Shown here: positions 18,222 through 27,117 of the stretch, piece by piece
Position numbering within the stretch: the stretch's first letter is position 1
Layout of the letters: each line of letters starts with the position of its first letter
Assembly (NCBI RefSeq): GCF_014397115.1
Contig: NZ_CP060720.1
Span: forward strand, 78,001 to 142,000
Length of the DNA stretch: 64,000 nucleotides
Origin: Vagococcus carniphilus
GTDB taxonomy: Bacteria; Bacillota; Bacilli; Lactobacillales; Vagococcaceae
Reading direction: 5' to 3'
Notes under the pieces: model-generated
Database searches by the model: none
What the model saw: the letters and a program-made list of their open reading frames with translations, nothing else
Told to the model about the DNA's origin: nothing
Position numbers and translations under genes: made by a program

Positions 18222-18346
18222 TTTAGACATTCCTTTCTATATCTATAGATTAATTATCCCATAATTTCTCGTCTTAACCTAGTAACCATACTAAGTAAAA
18301 AATATATGTTATTATAAAATAAAAAGAGAAAGGTCGGGCGTTTCTT

Positions 18347-18583
18347 ATGAAAAAAGAAGCTGTTTATAAAAACCTTATTTTATGGTTTATTAGTCTATCT
18401 ATATTAATAATTTTTAAATTTTTTGATATTAATTTTATCATAATTGATGTTTTTAACTTGGTATCGAATTTTTCATTTTTAGTAACCATTGTAGATAAAT
18501 TTGTGGCTATTATTTTAATCATCGCATTAGCATTAAATCTCTATAGTAGCGTCAGATTAATTATATTCTCTTTAAAAAAATAA
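18347..18583 (+). CDS. Small two-helix membrane protein (78 aa)
   Basis: Highly hydrophobic, Ile/Phe-rich, with two or three membrane segments between a basic N-terminus (MKKEAVYKN) and a basic C-terminus (SLKK). The ribosome binding site is weak: GAAAGG lies well upstream of the ATG. No family recognised; very A+T-rich like its neighbours. Confidence 0.45.
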   Translation: MKKEAVYKNLILWFISLSILIIFKFFDINFIIIDVFNLVSNFSFLVTIVDKFVAIILIIALALNLYSSVRLIIFSLKK

Positions 18584-18776
18584 TTATTAGGTACAAGTAA
18601 CCCTATCCTTAAAATACATAAAAGATCTAAAGGTGACTCATAGAGGTATCTTGAATCTTTTTTGAAATGATAATACTTTTTCATTACAAATTTTTTTATT
18701 CTTTTGTAAAAATTATTCTTGTTCTAAGTTCTGATATAATTTTTTCTCCAGTATATTTTCTTATTGTCACCACACC

Positions 18777-19109
18777 TTATTTTTTACGGTTATTCTTTTG
18801 TGTTTTATACCATTGAATTTCTACTATTATACTGAAAATAATTGCTACAAATAACACAAAAAAGAATGTTCTAGTAACCACTGTTTCATTATTAGGATAT
18901 TCAAAAATAAATGAAGATAGAAATAATAATAAAAATAATATCACTAACACTAAAGAAAAAGTTCCCCGAAGTTTATTAGTAAAATTATTATATTCTTTCT
19001 TATTTTTTCTAAAAAAAGTTGTGATATCATAACCTGCTGTATCAGGTTTAAATTTAGGTATACTTCCAAATAAAAAAACAACAGCTAAACTACCGAAAAG
19101 AACCCTCAT
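18777..19109 (-). CDS. DUF3899-like small membrane protein (110 aa)
   Basis: Membrane segments near residues 1-18, 47-66 and 75-100. The motif DTAGYDITTFFRKNKKEY between the first two resembles small DUF3899-type proteins of lactic acid bacteria. The ATG at 19109 has AAGGAG at 8 bases; the GTG three codons upstream abuts that site and is rejected. Function unknown. Confidence 0.5.
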   Translation of the reverse strand: MRVLFGSLAVVFLFGSIPKFKPDTAGYDITTFFRKNKKEYNNFTNKLRGTFSLVLVILFLLLFLSSFIFEYPNNETVVTRTFFFVLFVAIIFSIIVEIQWYKTQKNNRKK

Positions 19110-19237
19110 TTTAGTCACTCCTTTTTTTCTTACTTATTATTTTTAATACCTGACTAATTTAGAAAAGTATAAGTAAACACACTGGACTAGTAAGATAATT
19201 TTTCAATAAACATCTAAAGTATTTCTAGATTAATATA

Positions 19238-19483
19238 TTATTGAGTTTTCTTTTGAAGGAAATAAAAACCTAAAGCCGCTATAATTACAGAGCCATAATA
19301 AATAATTCCAGCTAACATCGGAACCCCACCATCAAAATAAAAATAGAAAAAAATTAAAGAAGTTCCACCAAATAAAGCACTTAAAACCATCTTTTTTAAA
19401 TCCATACTATTTTTCAATAACGTAATACAATAGGCCGCTAAAAAAATAAGTACGCTACAAAAAATAACCACTAGAATATCCAT
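19238..19483 (-). CDS. Small membrane protein (81 aa)
   Basis: Three hydrophobic segments (DILVVIFCSVLIFLAAYC; MVLSALFGGTSLIFFYFYF; IIYYGSVIIAALGFYFL) and a basic C-terminus. AGGAG lies at normal distance before the ATG. Function unknown. Confidence 0.55.
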   Translation of the reverse strand: MDILVVIFCSVLIFLAAYCITLLKNSMDLKKMVLSALFGGTSLIFFYFYFDGGVPMLAGIIYYGSVIIAALGFYFLQKKTQ

Positions 19484-19641
19484 ATTAACTATCTCCTATC
19501 TTTATCTAATTGATTACTTTCATTATACAATAAAATAGACATTAAAATAAAAAAAAACAAAACATATTGTAACCAAAAGAACTTAATAGTCTCTAAACGA
19601 AAAATTAATACCACACATCAAAAGAAAGACTGTAAACTCAT

Positions 19642-19689
19642 AAAAGAACTGAAATCAATTCACTAACTCGAATTGATTTCAGTTCTTTT
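19642..19689 (-). terminator. Terminator of the VanRS-like operon
   Basis: 19-bp perfect stem (19642-19660 with 19671-19689) that overlaps the stop codon of the histidine kinase gene. Confidence 0.8.
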
Positions 19690-20806
19690 ATTTACTAGTT
19701 GGTTTATGAATTGGTAATAACACATAAAAGGTTGTTGAATTATTTTCACTTGTTGCTCCTATGTTTCCTTGATGAGCTTCAACAATTTCTTTAGCAATAG
19801 CAAGCCCTAAACCTGCACCACCACTATTAGTAGATCTAGCACTATCTAATCGGTAGAACTTATCAAAAATAACGGTTAATTTCTCTGGTGGAATTGTGTT
19901 TCCTTGATTTCTTACAATAATTTCTAAAACTTCTTCTTTCACTGCAACAGTCATCTCAATCGGGCTTCCTTCAAACCCATATGCTGAAGCATTCTTTAGT
20001 AAATTATTAAATACTCTAACTAATTTTGTCGAATCCCCTTCAACTAAACACTTCTCTGGCATTTCAAGAATTAATTCTTGTTGCTTCTTTTGGAGAAGTG
20101 GATAAAACTCTTCACTCAGTTGTTGCAATAATAAACTTAAATCAAATGTTGTATAATCTAACACAATATTTTGAAAATTAAAACGAGTGATATCAAAGAA
20201 CTCATCAATTAAATATTCTAAACGGTACGCCTTATCTAGAGCGATTCCGAAATACTTAGCTCTTGTTTCCGTTGATATTTCTGGTGAATCAATCAACAAA
20301 TTCAAGTACCCAATAACTGAAGCAAGTGGCGTTCTTAAATCATGAGCTAAAAAGGTAACCAAGTCTTTCGTTCGCTGCGTTTCTTGAATAAGAGCATCTT
20401 GATTTTTTTGATTAGCCAATTTTATTTTTTCTAACTCATTTTGAATTTCAATGTACTCATCATTAAGTTGTGGCACCTCTTCTTCAAGAGAATGTTTCAA
20501 TAAATTAGCAATATATTTTCTGTCTTTTTTCAATAAGTACTGGCTAATCCAATACGTTAAAACACCAATCGCAACAATAGTAAAAACGGCAATTGATATT
20601 ACAAATGATTTAAACTTCAACCAATCCACTCGGGTATTCTCACCGGCACCACCAGGGGCAACTTCATGAAGAATAAATGAACTATCAATCACTCTTCCAA
20701 ATCCTTTACCAATAAATGTTTGAGTGGCTATAAAATAAAGAATAATAACTAAACTAACAATAATTAAAATTGATTTTATCAAGGAATTTCTAGTTTGTTT
20801 AGTCAA
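19688..20806 (-). CDS. VanS-like sensor histidine kinase
   Basis: 372 residues. Two membrane helices (about 10-27 and 66-88) enclose a short outer loop of about 40 residues. A HAMP/coiled linker, the phospho-acceptor box FLAHDLRTPLASVIGYLNLL and the ATP-binding boxes (NNLLKNA, IFDKFYRLD, GGAGLGLAI) follow. The FLAHDL/K-TPL box with GYL is typical of VanS-type kinases. The start is TTG, overlapping the regulator stop by 8 bases. No van ligase genes lie nearby, so it more likely senses wall state than confers glycopeptide resistance. Confidence 0.85.
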   Translation of the reverse strand: MTKQTRNSLIKSILIIVSLVIILYFIATQTFIGKGFGRVIDSSFILHEVAPGGAGENTRVDWLKFKSFVISIAVFTIVAIGVLTYWISQYLLKKDRKYIANLLKHSLEEEVPQLNDEYIEIQNELEKIKLANQKNQDALIQETQRTKDLVTFLAHDLRTPLASVIGYLNLLIDSPEISTETRAKYFGIALDKAYRLEYLIDEFFDITRFNFQNIVLDYTTFDLSLLLQQLSEEFYPLLQKKQQELILEMPEKCLVEGDSTKLVRVFNNLLKNASAYGFEGSPIEMTVAVKEEVLEIIVRNQGNTIPPEKLTVIFDKFYRLDSARSTNSGGAGLGLAIAKEIVEAHQGNIGATSENNSTTFYVLLPIHKPTSK

Positions 20807-21491
20807 TTTTATAACCTACTCCCCAAACGGTTTTAATATATTTAGGCTTTTCAACCGCATCATTCATTTTTTCTCGTAAATGTCTAATGTGAACCATAAT
20901 CGTATTGTTAGAAGAGGTATAATAATCTTCTTTCCAAACGGATTCAAAAATCACTTCAGAATCCATTGCTGCTCCTTTATTTTCTAAAAGCAGTTGCAAA
21001 ATACCAAACTCTTTTGGTGTTAATTCAATCACTTCTTCATTTAAAGTAACTATTCTTTTTTCTACATTCATCTCTAAGCCTTTAGTTGATAATGTCATTG
21101 ATTCAGGTTCTTTATTTTTATTGTATTGATTAAATCGCCTTAGCTGCGCTTTAACTCTTGCAACAACTTCTAAAGGTTTAAATGGTTTAGTAATGTAATC
21201 ATCCGCCCCAAAGGAAAGACCCGTTATCTTATCAATTTCATCATCTTTAGCTGTTAACATAATTACCGGATAATTATCACGTTCTCGAATTAGAGCGAGT
21301 AATTGTAAGCCATCCACGCCTGGCAGCATGATATCTAAGAGAGCAAGATCAAATGTTTCTGTTTCAATTTTTTCTTTTGCTTCTGATCCATCCAAGCATT
21401 TGACTACTTCAAATCCTTCATTTTTTAAATACAATTCAACTAGATTTGCAATTTCTAATTCATCTTCCACCAAAAGAACTTTTGTCGTCAT
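20799..21491 (-). CDS. VanR-like OmpR-family response regulator
   Basis: 230 residues: a receiver domain with acidic pocket DE, phospho-Asp in LALLDIMLPGVDG and switch Lys in FGADDYITKPFKP, then a winged-helix DNA-binding domain (LTPKEFGILQLL, NTIMVHIRHLREKM, VWGVGYKID). It is cotranscribed with the downstream kinase (8-base overlap) and probably with the upstream carboxypeptidase-like gene 70 bases away, a likely target. Confidence 0.9.
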   Translation of the reverse strand: MTTKVLLVEDELEIANLVELYLKNEGFEVVKCLDGSEAKEKIETETFDLALLDIMLPGVDGLQLLALIRERDNYPVIMLTAKDDEIDKITGLSFGADDYITKPFKPLEVVARVKAQLRRFNQYNKNKEPESMTLSTKGLEMNVEKRIVTLNEEVIELTPKEFGILQLLLENKGAAMDSEVIFESVWKEDYYTSSNNTIMVHIRHLREKMNDAVEKPKYIKTVWGVGYKID

Positions 21492-21561
21492 GTTATCAAC
21501 TCTCCTGTTCGTCTATGTCTTACCTTTATTAGACAAAACACTGAACTAATTGTCAACTATT

Positions 21562-22485
21562 TCAAATACTTTGATAGATTTGTCTAGCATCAGAAACGTT
21601 GAATTGTTCTGTCATTGGACCACCATCTGCTCCTGTTGTAATCAATAAATAGCGACTACCATTTATCTCAGCCAAACTAATCAAACATTGACCTGCTTTT
21701 TCAGTGTATCCTGTTTTACCTCCAATAATTTTACCATTTTGAAGCGACAAATCAGGAGAATCTTTTAACATGCTACTTTCCATGTAGTAACCTTCTGGTG
21801 CATAAGGTTTTTCTTCTGTTTGATAACGAATTGTTGTTAAAATTTCAGTAAAAGTAGCATCTTTTAATGCCACGTCCATAAATTTCATTAAATCTTCAAC
21901 TGTTGAGTAGTGATTTCTTTCATCTAAACCAGTTGCATTTTTAAAATGCGTTTGAGTCATTCCAATTTTTTTAGCTGTTTGGTTCATTAATTCAACAAAT
22001 TTAGCTTCACTTCCTGAAACATGATTAGCCGCTGTTATCGACGCATCTCCTCCCGAAGGAAGTACAATTCCATAGGCAATATCTTTTATCGTTAATGTAT
22101 CTCCTGCTAAAAAACCTGATAAAGAAGCTTCTTCTTTAACTAAATCATCTAATGTTTTTTGACTAATTGTAGTCGTTTTTTCTAAATTTTTTTCTGAATT
22201 TAAAAGAACATAAACTGTCATTAATTTTGTCAAAGAAGCAATAGCTACTTTTTTATCTGGATTTTTTTCAAGTAAAATTTCATCTGTCTCTAAATTTTTA
22301 AGTAAGACTGTTTGACTTTTTATTTTTCCATTTACTTCCACTTGTTCTTTAGCCTTTTTAGGTGTTTCAATTGAACTTGAAAAAGTCACACCATTTACTA
22401 AATCATTCTTTAAAAAATAAATGAACCCAACACCAACTACAGCTAAGATTGTTAATAAACCGATTGTTTTTTTCATTTTCTTCAC
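21562..22485 (-). CDS. Serine D,D-carboxypeptidase-like protein (S11/PBP5 family)
   Basis: 307 residues, exported and membrane-anchored by an N-terminal helix (GLLTILAVVGVGFIYFL). The S11 motifs are SLTK (in IASLTKLMTVY) and KTG (in GGKTGYTEKAG). The middle motif, usually SxN, reads SGG (PSGGDAS). Such enzymes remove the terminal D-Ala from wall pentapeptides. There is no clear C-terminal amphipathic anchor. First gene of a unit with the VanRS-like system, which suggests regulated trimming of stem peptides. Confidence 0.85.
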   Translation of the reverse strand: MKKMKKTIGLLTILAVVGVGFIYFLKNDLVNGVTFSSSIETPKKAKEQVEVNGKIKSQTVLLKNLETDEILLEKNPDKKVAIASLTKLMTVYVLLNSEKNLEKTTTISQKTLDDLVKEEASLSGFLAGDTLTIKDIAYGIVLPSGGDASITAANHVSGSEAKFVELMNQTAKKIGMTQTHFKNATGLDERNHYSTVEDLMKFMDVALKDATFTEILTTIRYQTEEKPYAPEGYYMESSMLKDSPDLSLQNGKIIGGKTGYTEKAGQCLISLAEINGSRYLLITTGADGGPMTEQFNVSDARQIYQSI

Positions 22486-22624
22486 CTCTACTAAAGTTTA
22501 ACAACTTCTCTAAAGTAAGGTATAAACATAATCTTGCTAAATTCTTATGTTTTCTTAAGTTTCATCTTTCTTTTTTAGACTAAATCTCTTATAATCAATA
22601 ACAATACCTAAAAGGAGGGATTTT

Positions 22625-23182
22625 ATGTTACATTTTCTAGCATTACCTGTGACTGAAGAAATTTCTTTTGTTCAACCAACATTGGAACAAGCAGAAGCTA
22701 TCTTTAACGCAGTTGACAATGACCGTAAACATTTAGGAGAGTTTTTAGACTTTATTGATACCACAAAAAGTATTGCTGACGAAGTGGCTTTTTTAAAGAT
22801 GAAAATTACCGGAGAGGCTAACGGAACGGATCGCTTATTCCTAATCTATTACCAAGACCAACTAGCTGGTAGTATCGACTTACATTTTATTGATCAAAAA
22901 AATAAAAAAGCAGAAATTGGCTACTGGATTTATTCAGGTTTTGCTAATAAAGGAATTGTCTCAGCTTCTGTACGTAAAATCTGTGAGATTGCCTTTAATG
23001 ACTTACATTTAAATAAATTAACTTTAATCGCTGACACTGAAAATATCGCTAGTAATAAAGTAGCTCAAAAATGTGGTTTTACGTTTGTTGCTACAGATAA
23101 AGAAGATGTGGTTAGATACGGTAAATTCCATGATATGAATAGATATTGCTTGTTAAAACAAGACTATGTAAAAAATCAATAA
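22625..23182 (+). CDS. GNAT-family acetyltransferase (RimJ/RimL type)
   Basis: 185 residues. The acetyl-CoA fold is seen as GSIDLHFIDQKNKKAEIGYW, then YSGFANKGIVSASVRKICE and ENIASNKVAQKCGF. This is the group of ribosomal-protein and small-molecule N-acetyltransferases; the substrate cannot be read from the sequence. AAAGGAGGG precedes the ATG. Single-gene unit ended by a strong hairpin. Confidence 0.85.
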   Translation: MLHFLALPVTEEISFVQPTLEQAEAIFNAVDNDRKHLGEFLDFIDTTKSIADEVAFLKMKITGEANGTDRLFLIYYQDQLAGSIDLHFIDQKNKKAEIGYWIYSGFANKGIVSASVRKICEIAFNDLHLNKLTLIADTENIASNKVAQKCGFTFVATDKEDVVRYGKFHDMNRYCLLKQDYVKNQ

Positions 23183-23185
23183 TAA

Positions 23186-23226
23186 AAAGGAGTCAAAAAT
23201 CATAACAGATTTTTGACTCCTTTATT
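23186..23226. terminator. Bidirectional terminator between acetyltransferase and MFS genes
   Basis: 16-bp perfect stem (23186-23201 with 23208-23223), with A-run before and T-run after, lying between two convergent stops. Confidence 0.88.
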
Positions 23227-23228
23227 TC

Positions 23229-24698
23229 TTATGATAATGGCTCTTCTTTTTGGAAGTAATTTAAAACAAAAGATAAAACCACTAGTACAATTCCAACCAA
23301 GTAAACTTGATGTAAATTATTATAAAGAATTTCTCTTAAGTCACCAACTAAAGCAGTTGGTAATTCTTTTACTGTATGAGGATTGATTAATTTATTCATC
23401 ATATCCTTTGTCACACCTAGTTCTTTTTTCTCAGCTAAACCTTGATTCATTGAAGCATTTAAAACTAAACCAAAAACTGAAATCATAATTGTTTGACCGA
23501 TTGTTCTTGATAACGTAAAGAATGATGTCGCAACACCCGTGTGGTGACTATCAACTGAAGTTTGGGCTAAAACAGTTAAAATAGTCATCGTCATCCCAAA
23601 TCCAATCCCTAAAATAGCAGAAAAGATATAAAAGATACCATAAGCTGTATCCATTTGTGCCAAACTTAAAAAGATAGCTCCAATTAAAATAGGTAGCATA
23701 CTAATAAAAATAGCTTTTTTAGCAGACCATTTTCGCATCGCTTTACCACCTGCAAAAGAACCAAACATCCAAATAACAGACATCGGTGCTAAAACAATTC
23801 CACCTAAGGCAGCGGACTTACCAAGAACGCCCTGCATCCACATAGGGATATATACTTCAACTCCCATTAAGAAACCACTAATTAAAGCTGCAATTAAATT
23901 CACCACAACATAAGTTTTATTAGTAAATAAATCTAATGAAATAATTGGATCTTGTGCTTTCTTTTCTACTTTAATGAAAGAAATCAGTCCCACAATAAAA
24001 ATAGCAAATGAAATAATGGTTATCATACTAAAACCTTCACTCACTGTTTGGAAACCATACAATAAAGAAAGTAACATCATGACTAGGAAAACACTACCTA
24101 AGTAATCTATCGGAGCCTTTTCAACTTCGCGTTTTTCTTCTACTAAATAAATCCAAACAAGTAGCATTAGCACTAAACCAATTGGAACATTAATTAAGAA
24201 AATCCAATGCCAACTAAAAGCATCTACAATAAACCCACCAGCTAAAGGACCAACAATACTAGCTATTCCCCATGCTGCACTATTTAATCCCAAAATACTA
24301 GCTCTTTTTTCTGGTGGATAAATATCAGCAATAATTGTTAAAGAAACAGGAACGATTGATCCCGCCCCAATTCCTTGAATCGCTCTAAAGATAATCAGTT
24401 GCATCATGTTTTGACTTAAACCTGAAAGTGCTGAACCAATAATAAAAATAATAATACCAATTAAATAAATCGGTTTTCGTCCAATTTTATCCGCCAATTT
24501 CCCATAAATAGGTGTCATCATCGCATTCGTTAATAGATAGATGGAAAACACCCAATTCATAATAGAAATTCCTTTAAGTGATCCCACAATCGTTGGCATC
24601 GCCGTTGAGACGATTGTTCCTTCTACTGCGGTCATAAACGTGGCAATAAACACACACGCTGTAATAATTTTAACATTTGTTTCTCTTTGTTTAACCAT
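23229..24698 (-). CDS. DHA2-family MFS multidrug exporter (14 TM)
   Basis: 489 residues with about 14 membrane segments. Motif A is GKLADKIGRKP, motif C-like is GIASIVGPLAGGFI, and an Asp/Glu-type motif D1 is near the start (ATFMTAVEGTIVSTAMPTI). These mark drug:H+ antiporters of the EmrB/QacA class. Substrates cannot be told. GGGGG sits before the ATG. It follows metK, but the metK terminator lies between. Confidence 0.87.
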   Translation of the reverse strand: MVKQRETNVKIITACVFIATFMTAVEGTIVSTAMPTIVGSLKGISIMNWVFSIYLLTNAMMTPIYGKLADKIGRKPIYLIGIIIFIIGSALSGLSQNMMQLIIFRAIQGIGAGSIVPVSLTIIADIYPPEKRASILGLNSAAWGIASIVGPLAGGFIVDAFSWHWIFLINVPIGLVLMLLVWIYLVEEKREVEKAPIDYLGSVFLVMMLLSLLYGFQTVSEGFSMITIISFAIFIVGLISFIKVEKKAQDPIISLDLFTNKTYVVVNLIAALISGFLMGVEVYIPMWMQGVLGKSAALGGIVLAPMSVIWMFGSFAGGKAMRKWSAKKAIFISMLPILIGAIFLSLAQMDTAYGIFYIFSAILGIGFGMTMTILTVLAQTSVDSHHTGVATSFFTLSRTIGQTIMISVFGLVLNASMNQGLAEKKELGVTKDMMNKLINPHTVKELPTALVGDLREILYNNLHQVYLVGIVLVVLSFVLNYFQKEEPLS

Positions 24699-24715
24699 TT
24701 AATCCCCCTACAAAT

Positions 24716-24755
24716 ATAAAAACCCTTGCTAGAGATAAATTCTCTAACAAGGGTT
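24716..24755 (-). terminator. Terminator of metK
   Basis: Stem AACCCTTG/CAAGGGTT with an inner TAGAGA/TCTCTA pairing (24721-24755), then T's on the minus strand. Confidence 0.85.
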
Positions 24756-24761
24756 CATTTC

Positions 24762-25949
24762 TTACATACCTAAACTTGTTTTTAATGCTGAGACTTTATC
24801 TAATTTTTCCCATGTAAAATCAGCATCTTCACGGCCAAAGTGACCATACGCTGCTGTTTTTTGATAAATGGGGCGTCTTAAATTAAGCATCTCAATAATT
24901 CCCACTGGTGACAAGTTAAAGTTTTCGCGAATCGCTTCAATTAAGCGACCTTCTGAAACTTTTCCTGTACCAAAGGTTTCAACAGAAATTGAAACAGGTT
25001 GTGCAACACCAATTGCATAAGCTAATTGGACTTCACATTTGTCAGCTAAACCTGCTGCTACAATGTTTTTAGCAATGTATCTAGCGGCATAACTAGCAGA
25101 ACGGTCCACTTTGGTTGCGTCTTTTCCAGAAAAGGCACCTCCACCGTGTCTTGCATAACCACCATATGTATCAACAATAATCTTACGACCTGTTAAACCA
25201 GAATCCCCTTGAGGTCCTCCTATAACAAAGCGTCCTGTTGGATTAATGAAATATTTAGTTTTTTCATCTAGTAATTCACTTGGAATCACTGCTTTAATGA
25301 CTAATTCTTTGATGTCTTCTGTAATCTTATCTAAAGTCACATGCTCATCATGTTGAGTACTCACAACAATGGTATCTACTCTAACAGGTTTTCCTGCTTC
25401 ATCATACTCTACTGTTACTTGTGATTTCGCATCTGGACGTAAATAATCAAGTACTTCATCTTTTCTAAGAGCTGCTAATTTTTCTGTAATACGATGACTT
25501 AAAGCAATCGGTAACGGCATTAATTCTGGCGTTTCATTAATAGCAAAGCCAAACATCAAGCCTTGATCCCCTGCTCCTAAATCTTCAGTATCACGAGCTT
25601 CTTCTCTTGATTCAAGTGAGGCGTCTACCCCTTGAGCAATATCTGGTGATTGTTCATCAATCGCGACCATCACAGCACACGTATCGCCATCAAAACCATA
25701 CTTAGCACGTGTATAGCCAATCCCTTTAATTGTTTCTCGAACCACTTTTTGAATATCCACATAAGCTGTTGTTGTGATTTCTCCAAATACAAGAACAAGT
25801 CCTGTTGTAACTGAAGTTTCACACGCCACACGAGCATATGGATCTTTTTCTAGAATCGCATCTAAGATAGCATCACTAATTTGATCAGCAACCTTATCTG
25901 GATGCCCCTCTGAAACGGATTCTGACGTAAATAATTTTCTTTCTTTCAT
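24762..25949 (-). CDS. metK: S-adenosylmethionine synthetase
   Basis: Makes S-adenosylmethionine from ATP and methionine in the cytosol. Motifs: [19 protein letters not shown] at the N-terminus, [12 protein letters not shown], and [17 protein letters not shown]. At 395 residues it has the usual length. The start has a GGGGGAAT ribosome binding site that is part of an SMK (SAM-III) leader, so translation should fall as SAM rises. Confidence 0.98.
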   Translation of the reverse strand: MKERKLFTSESVSEGHPDKVADQISDAILDAILEKDPYARVACETSVTTGLVLVFGEITTTAYVDIQKVVRETIKGIGYTRAKYGFDGDTCAVMVAIDEQSPDIAQGVDASLESREEARDTEDLGAGDQGLMFGFAINETPELMPLPIALSHRITEKLAALRKDEVLDYLRPDAKSQVTVEYDEAGKPVRVDTIVVSTQHDEHVTLDKITEDIKELVIKAVIPSELLDEKTKYFINPTGRFVIGGPQGDSGLTGRKIIVDTYGGYARHGGGAFSGKDATKVDRSASYAARYIAKNIVAAGLADKCEVQLAYAIGVAQPVSISVETFGTGKVSEGRLIEAIRENFNLSPVGIIEMLNLRRPIYQKTAAYGHFGREDADFTWEKLDKVSALKTSLGM

Positions 25950-25959
25950 TTTCGGTATT

Positions 25960-26030
25960 CCCCCTATTTGTTTTATCGGTTACAAGGAATCTTTACACAT
26001 AGACGTAAATCCTATCGGGAATCTTGCAAC
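25960..26030 (-). promoter_or_regulatory. SMK box (SAM-III) translational riboswitch of metK
   Basis: On the minus strand GTTGCAAGATTCCCGATAGG begins at 26030, TTCCTTGTAACC closes the outer helix, and GGGGG (complement of 25960-25964) is the Shine-Dalgarno sequence that pairs with an upstream TTCC/TCCC when SAM binds. The order matches the SMK box known before metK in Lactobacillales. A TATACT -10-like box lies just upstream (complement of 26036-26041). Confidence 0.88.
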
Positions 26031-26073
26031 ATTGCTAGTATAACAGATAAAACTTTTTTTACCTACTTAAATA

Positions 26074-26102
26074 TTGACCTTTCTTCTTTCTTACAATAAA
26101 GT
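26074..26102 (+). promoter_or_regulatory. Possible promoter of the 252-aa membrane protein gene
   Basis: TTGACC (26074-26079), 17-base spacer, TAAAGT (26097-26102). The -10 is weak; a TATATAAG a few bases on could also serve. Confidence 0.4.
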
Positions 26103-26136
26103 ATCTATATAAGACTATAAAAAAGAGGTTAGACCA

Positions 26137-26895
26137 TTGAACAAGACAAAAAAAGGTGTATTTGCCTTACCCTTTATGGTAATCATTACACTACTACAAA
26201 CGACGATATCTCTTCTTCCAGGCGTTTTATTCCTAAGAGACAGTAGTCGAGGACCTGCCATTTTAACTTACATGGTTATTTACTTACTACTTAGCGACTT
26301 TTTTCAATTAATCGGAAAAGCTTCCTATAAAAAAGGTTCCTTTATCCCTATTCCAATTTACGCCGTCAAACTCGTTATTTCTTGTGTATTCATCTTTTTA
26401 ATCGCTCAGCAAACCGCTTATCAGTTTGCCGTCATTTTGTTAGCCTATGAATTATTCCAACTATTGATATTTTCAAAACAGTTTTTCTACATTGATTCTA
26501 TTTTTTATTCCCTTTTAAATGCATTTTTCAAAGGTATTGTTTTTAATCAGTTACTAACGATTAATTACCCTTTTAATTATAATTTTAGTTTGATTAAGCC
26601 ATTTATTTTTGCTTTTGCGCTTATTTTATTTGTGACTATTTTAACGCAGGGAATGTACTCCTTTTTATCAAGACATACTTGGTTTTTTATTTTAGCTATT
26701 CTTTCTCTTGGCTTACTTTATTACTTACTCATTACACAATTTATGGCACATGAAACAGTTCTTTGGAAACTTGTTCTCTTCATTTTATGTAATGCAGGTG
26801 CCTTGTATTTCTTTATCAAATCTAAAAATGTCAGAAAAAAAGAACTCTTACTAAATATCTTTGCTTTGATCAGCTTATTTATCTACTATTTCTAA
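26137..26895 (+). CDS. Polytopic membrane protein of unknown function (252 aa)
   Basis: Seven or eight hydrophobic segments and very short loops over the whole length, with basic ends (NKTKKG; KSKNVRKKE). The start is a TTG at 26137 with AAGAGG before it. No motif recognised; the Phe/Leu-rich composition suggests a small integral membrane family specific to lactic acid bacteria. A 33-residue gene follows 27 bases on, probably on the same transcript. Confidence 0.6.
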   Translation: MNKTKKGVFALPFMVIITLLQTTISLLPGVLFLRDSSRGPAILTYMVIYLLLSDFFQLIGKASYKKGSFIPIPIYAVKLVISCVFIFLIAQQTAYQFAVILLAYELFQLLIFSKQFFYIDSIFYSLLNAFFKGIVFNQLLTINYPFNYNFSLIKPFIFAFALILFVTILTQGMYSFLSRHTWFFILAILSLGLLYYLLITQFMAHETVLWKLVLFILCNAGALYFFIKSKNVRKKELLLNIFALISLFIYYF

Positions 26896-26922
26896 TAATT
26901 TTTTTAACAGGAGGCTTTCTCA

Positions 26923-27024
26923 ATGAATGATCCAAGTCGTGATCCAAAAAAAGAATATATTTACCGTGTCGTTTCTTTAGGTATCGGTATTCTTATCGGT
27001 ATTTTTCTTTTAAAATATCTCTAA
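26923..27024 (+). CDS. Very small single-helix membrane protein (33 aa)
   Basis: Begins MNDPSRDPKKEYIYR and continues with one glycine-containing membrane helix (VVSLGIGILIGIFLL), ending KYL. AGGAGG lies 8 bases before the ATG, and a strong terminator starts 4 bases after the stop, so it is a well-framed gene despite its size. Function unknown; it may work with the upstream membrane protein. Confidence 0.6.
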   Translation: MNDPSRDPKKEYIYRVVSLGIGILIGIFLLKYL

Positions 27025-27028
27025 CAAG

Positions 27029-27062
27029 AAAGGTTGGCAATTACTTGCTAACCTTTTTTTCT
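27029..27062 (+). terminator. Rho-independent terminator
   Basis: Stem of 12 bp (27029-27040 with 27045-27056, one mismatch) with an ACC-T7 tail. Confidence 0.85.
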
Positions 27063-27092
27063 TTACCTTAACACAGTGTCATAGTTTATAAT
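27062..27092 (+). promoter_or_regulatory. MerR-type promoter with 19-bp spacer and dyad
   Basis: TTTACC (27062-27067), a 19-base spacer, TATAAT (27087-27092). The spacer holds TTAACACAGTGTCA, a dyad around the middle. Long 19-bp spacers with a central dyad are the mark of promoters that MerR proteins untwist, so the downstream gene probably regulates itself. Confidence 0.75.
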
Positions 27093-27117
27093 TAAAGTAA
27101 CAAAGGAGGCGCTCTAA

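Noticed and set aside
19688-21491. Glycopeptide resistance operon
   Set aside because: The regulator pair is VanRS-like, but no vanH, van ligase, vanX, vanXY or vanT gene lies in the window.
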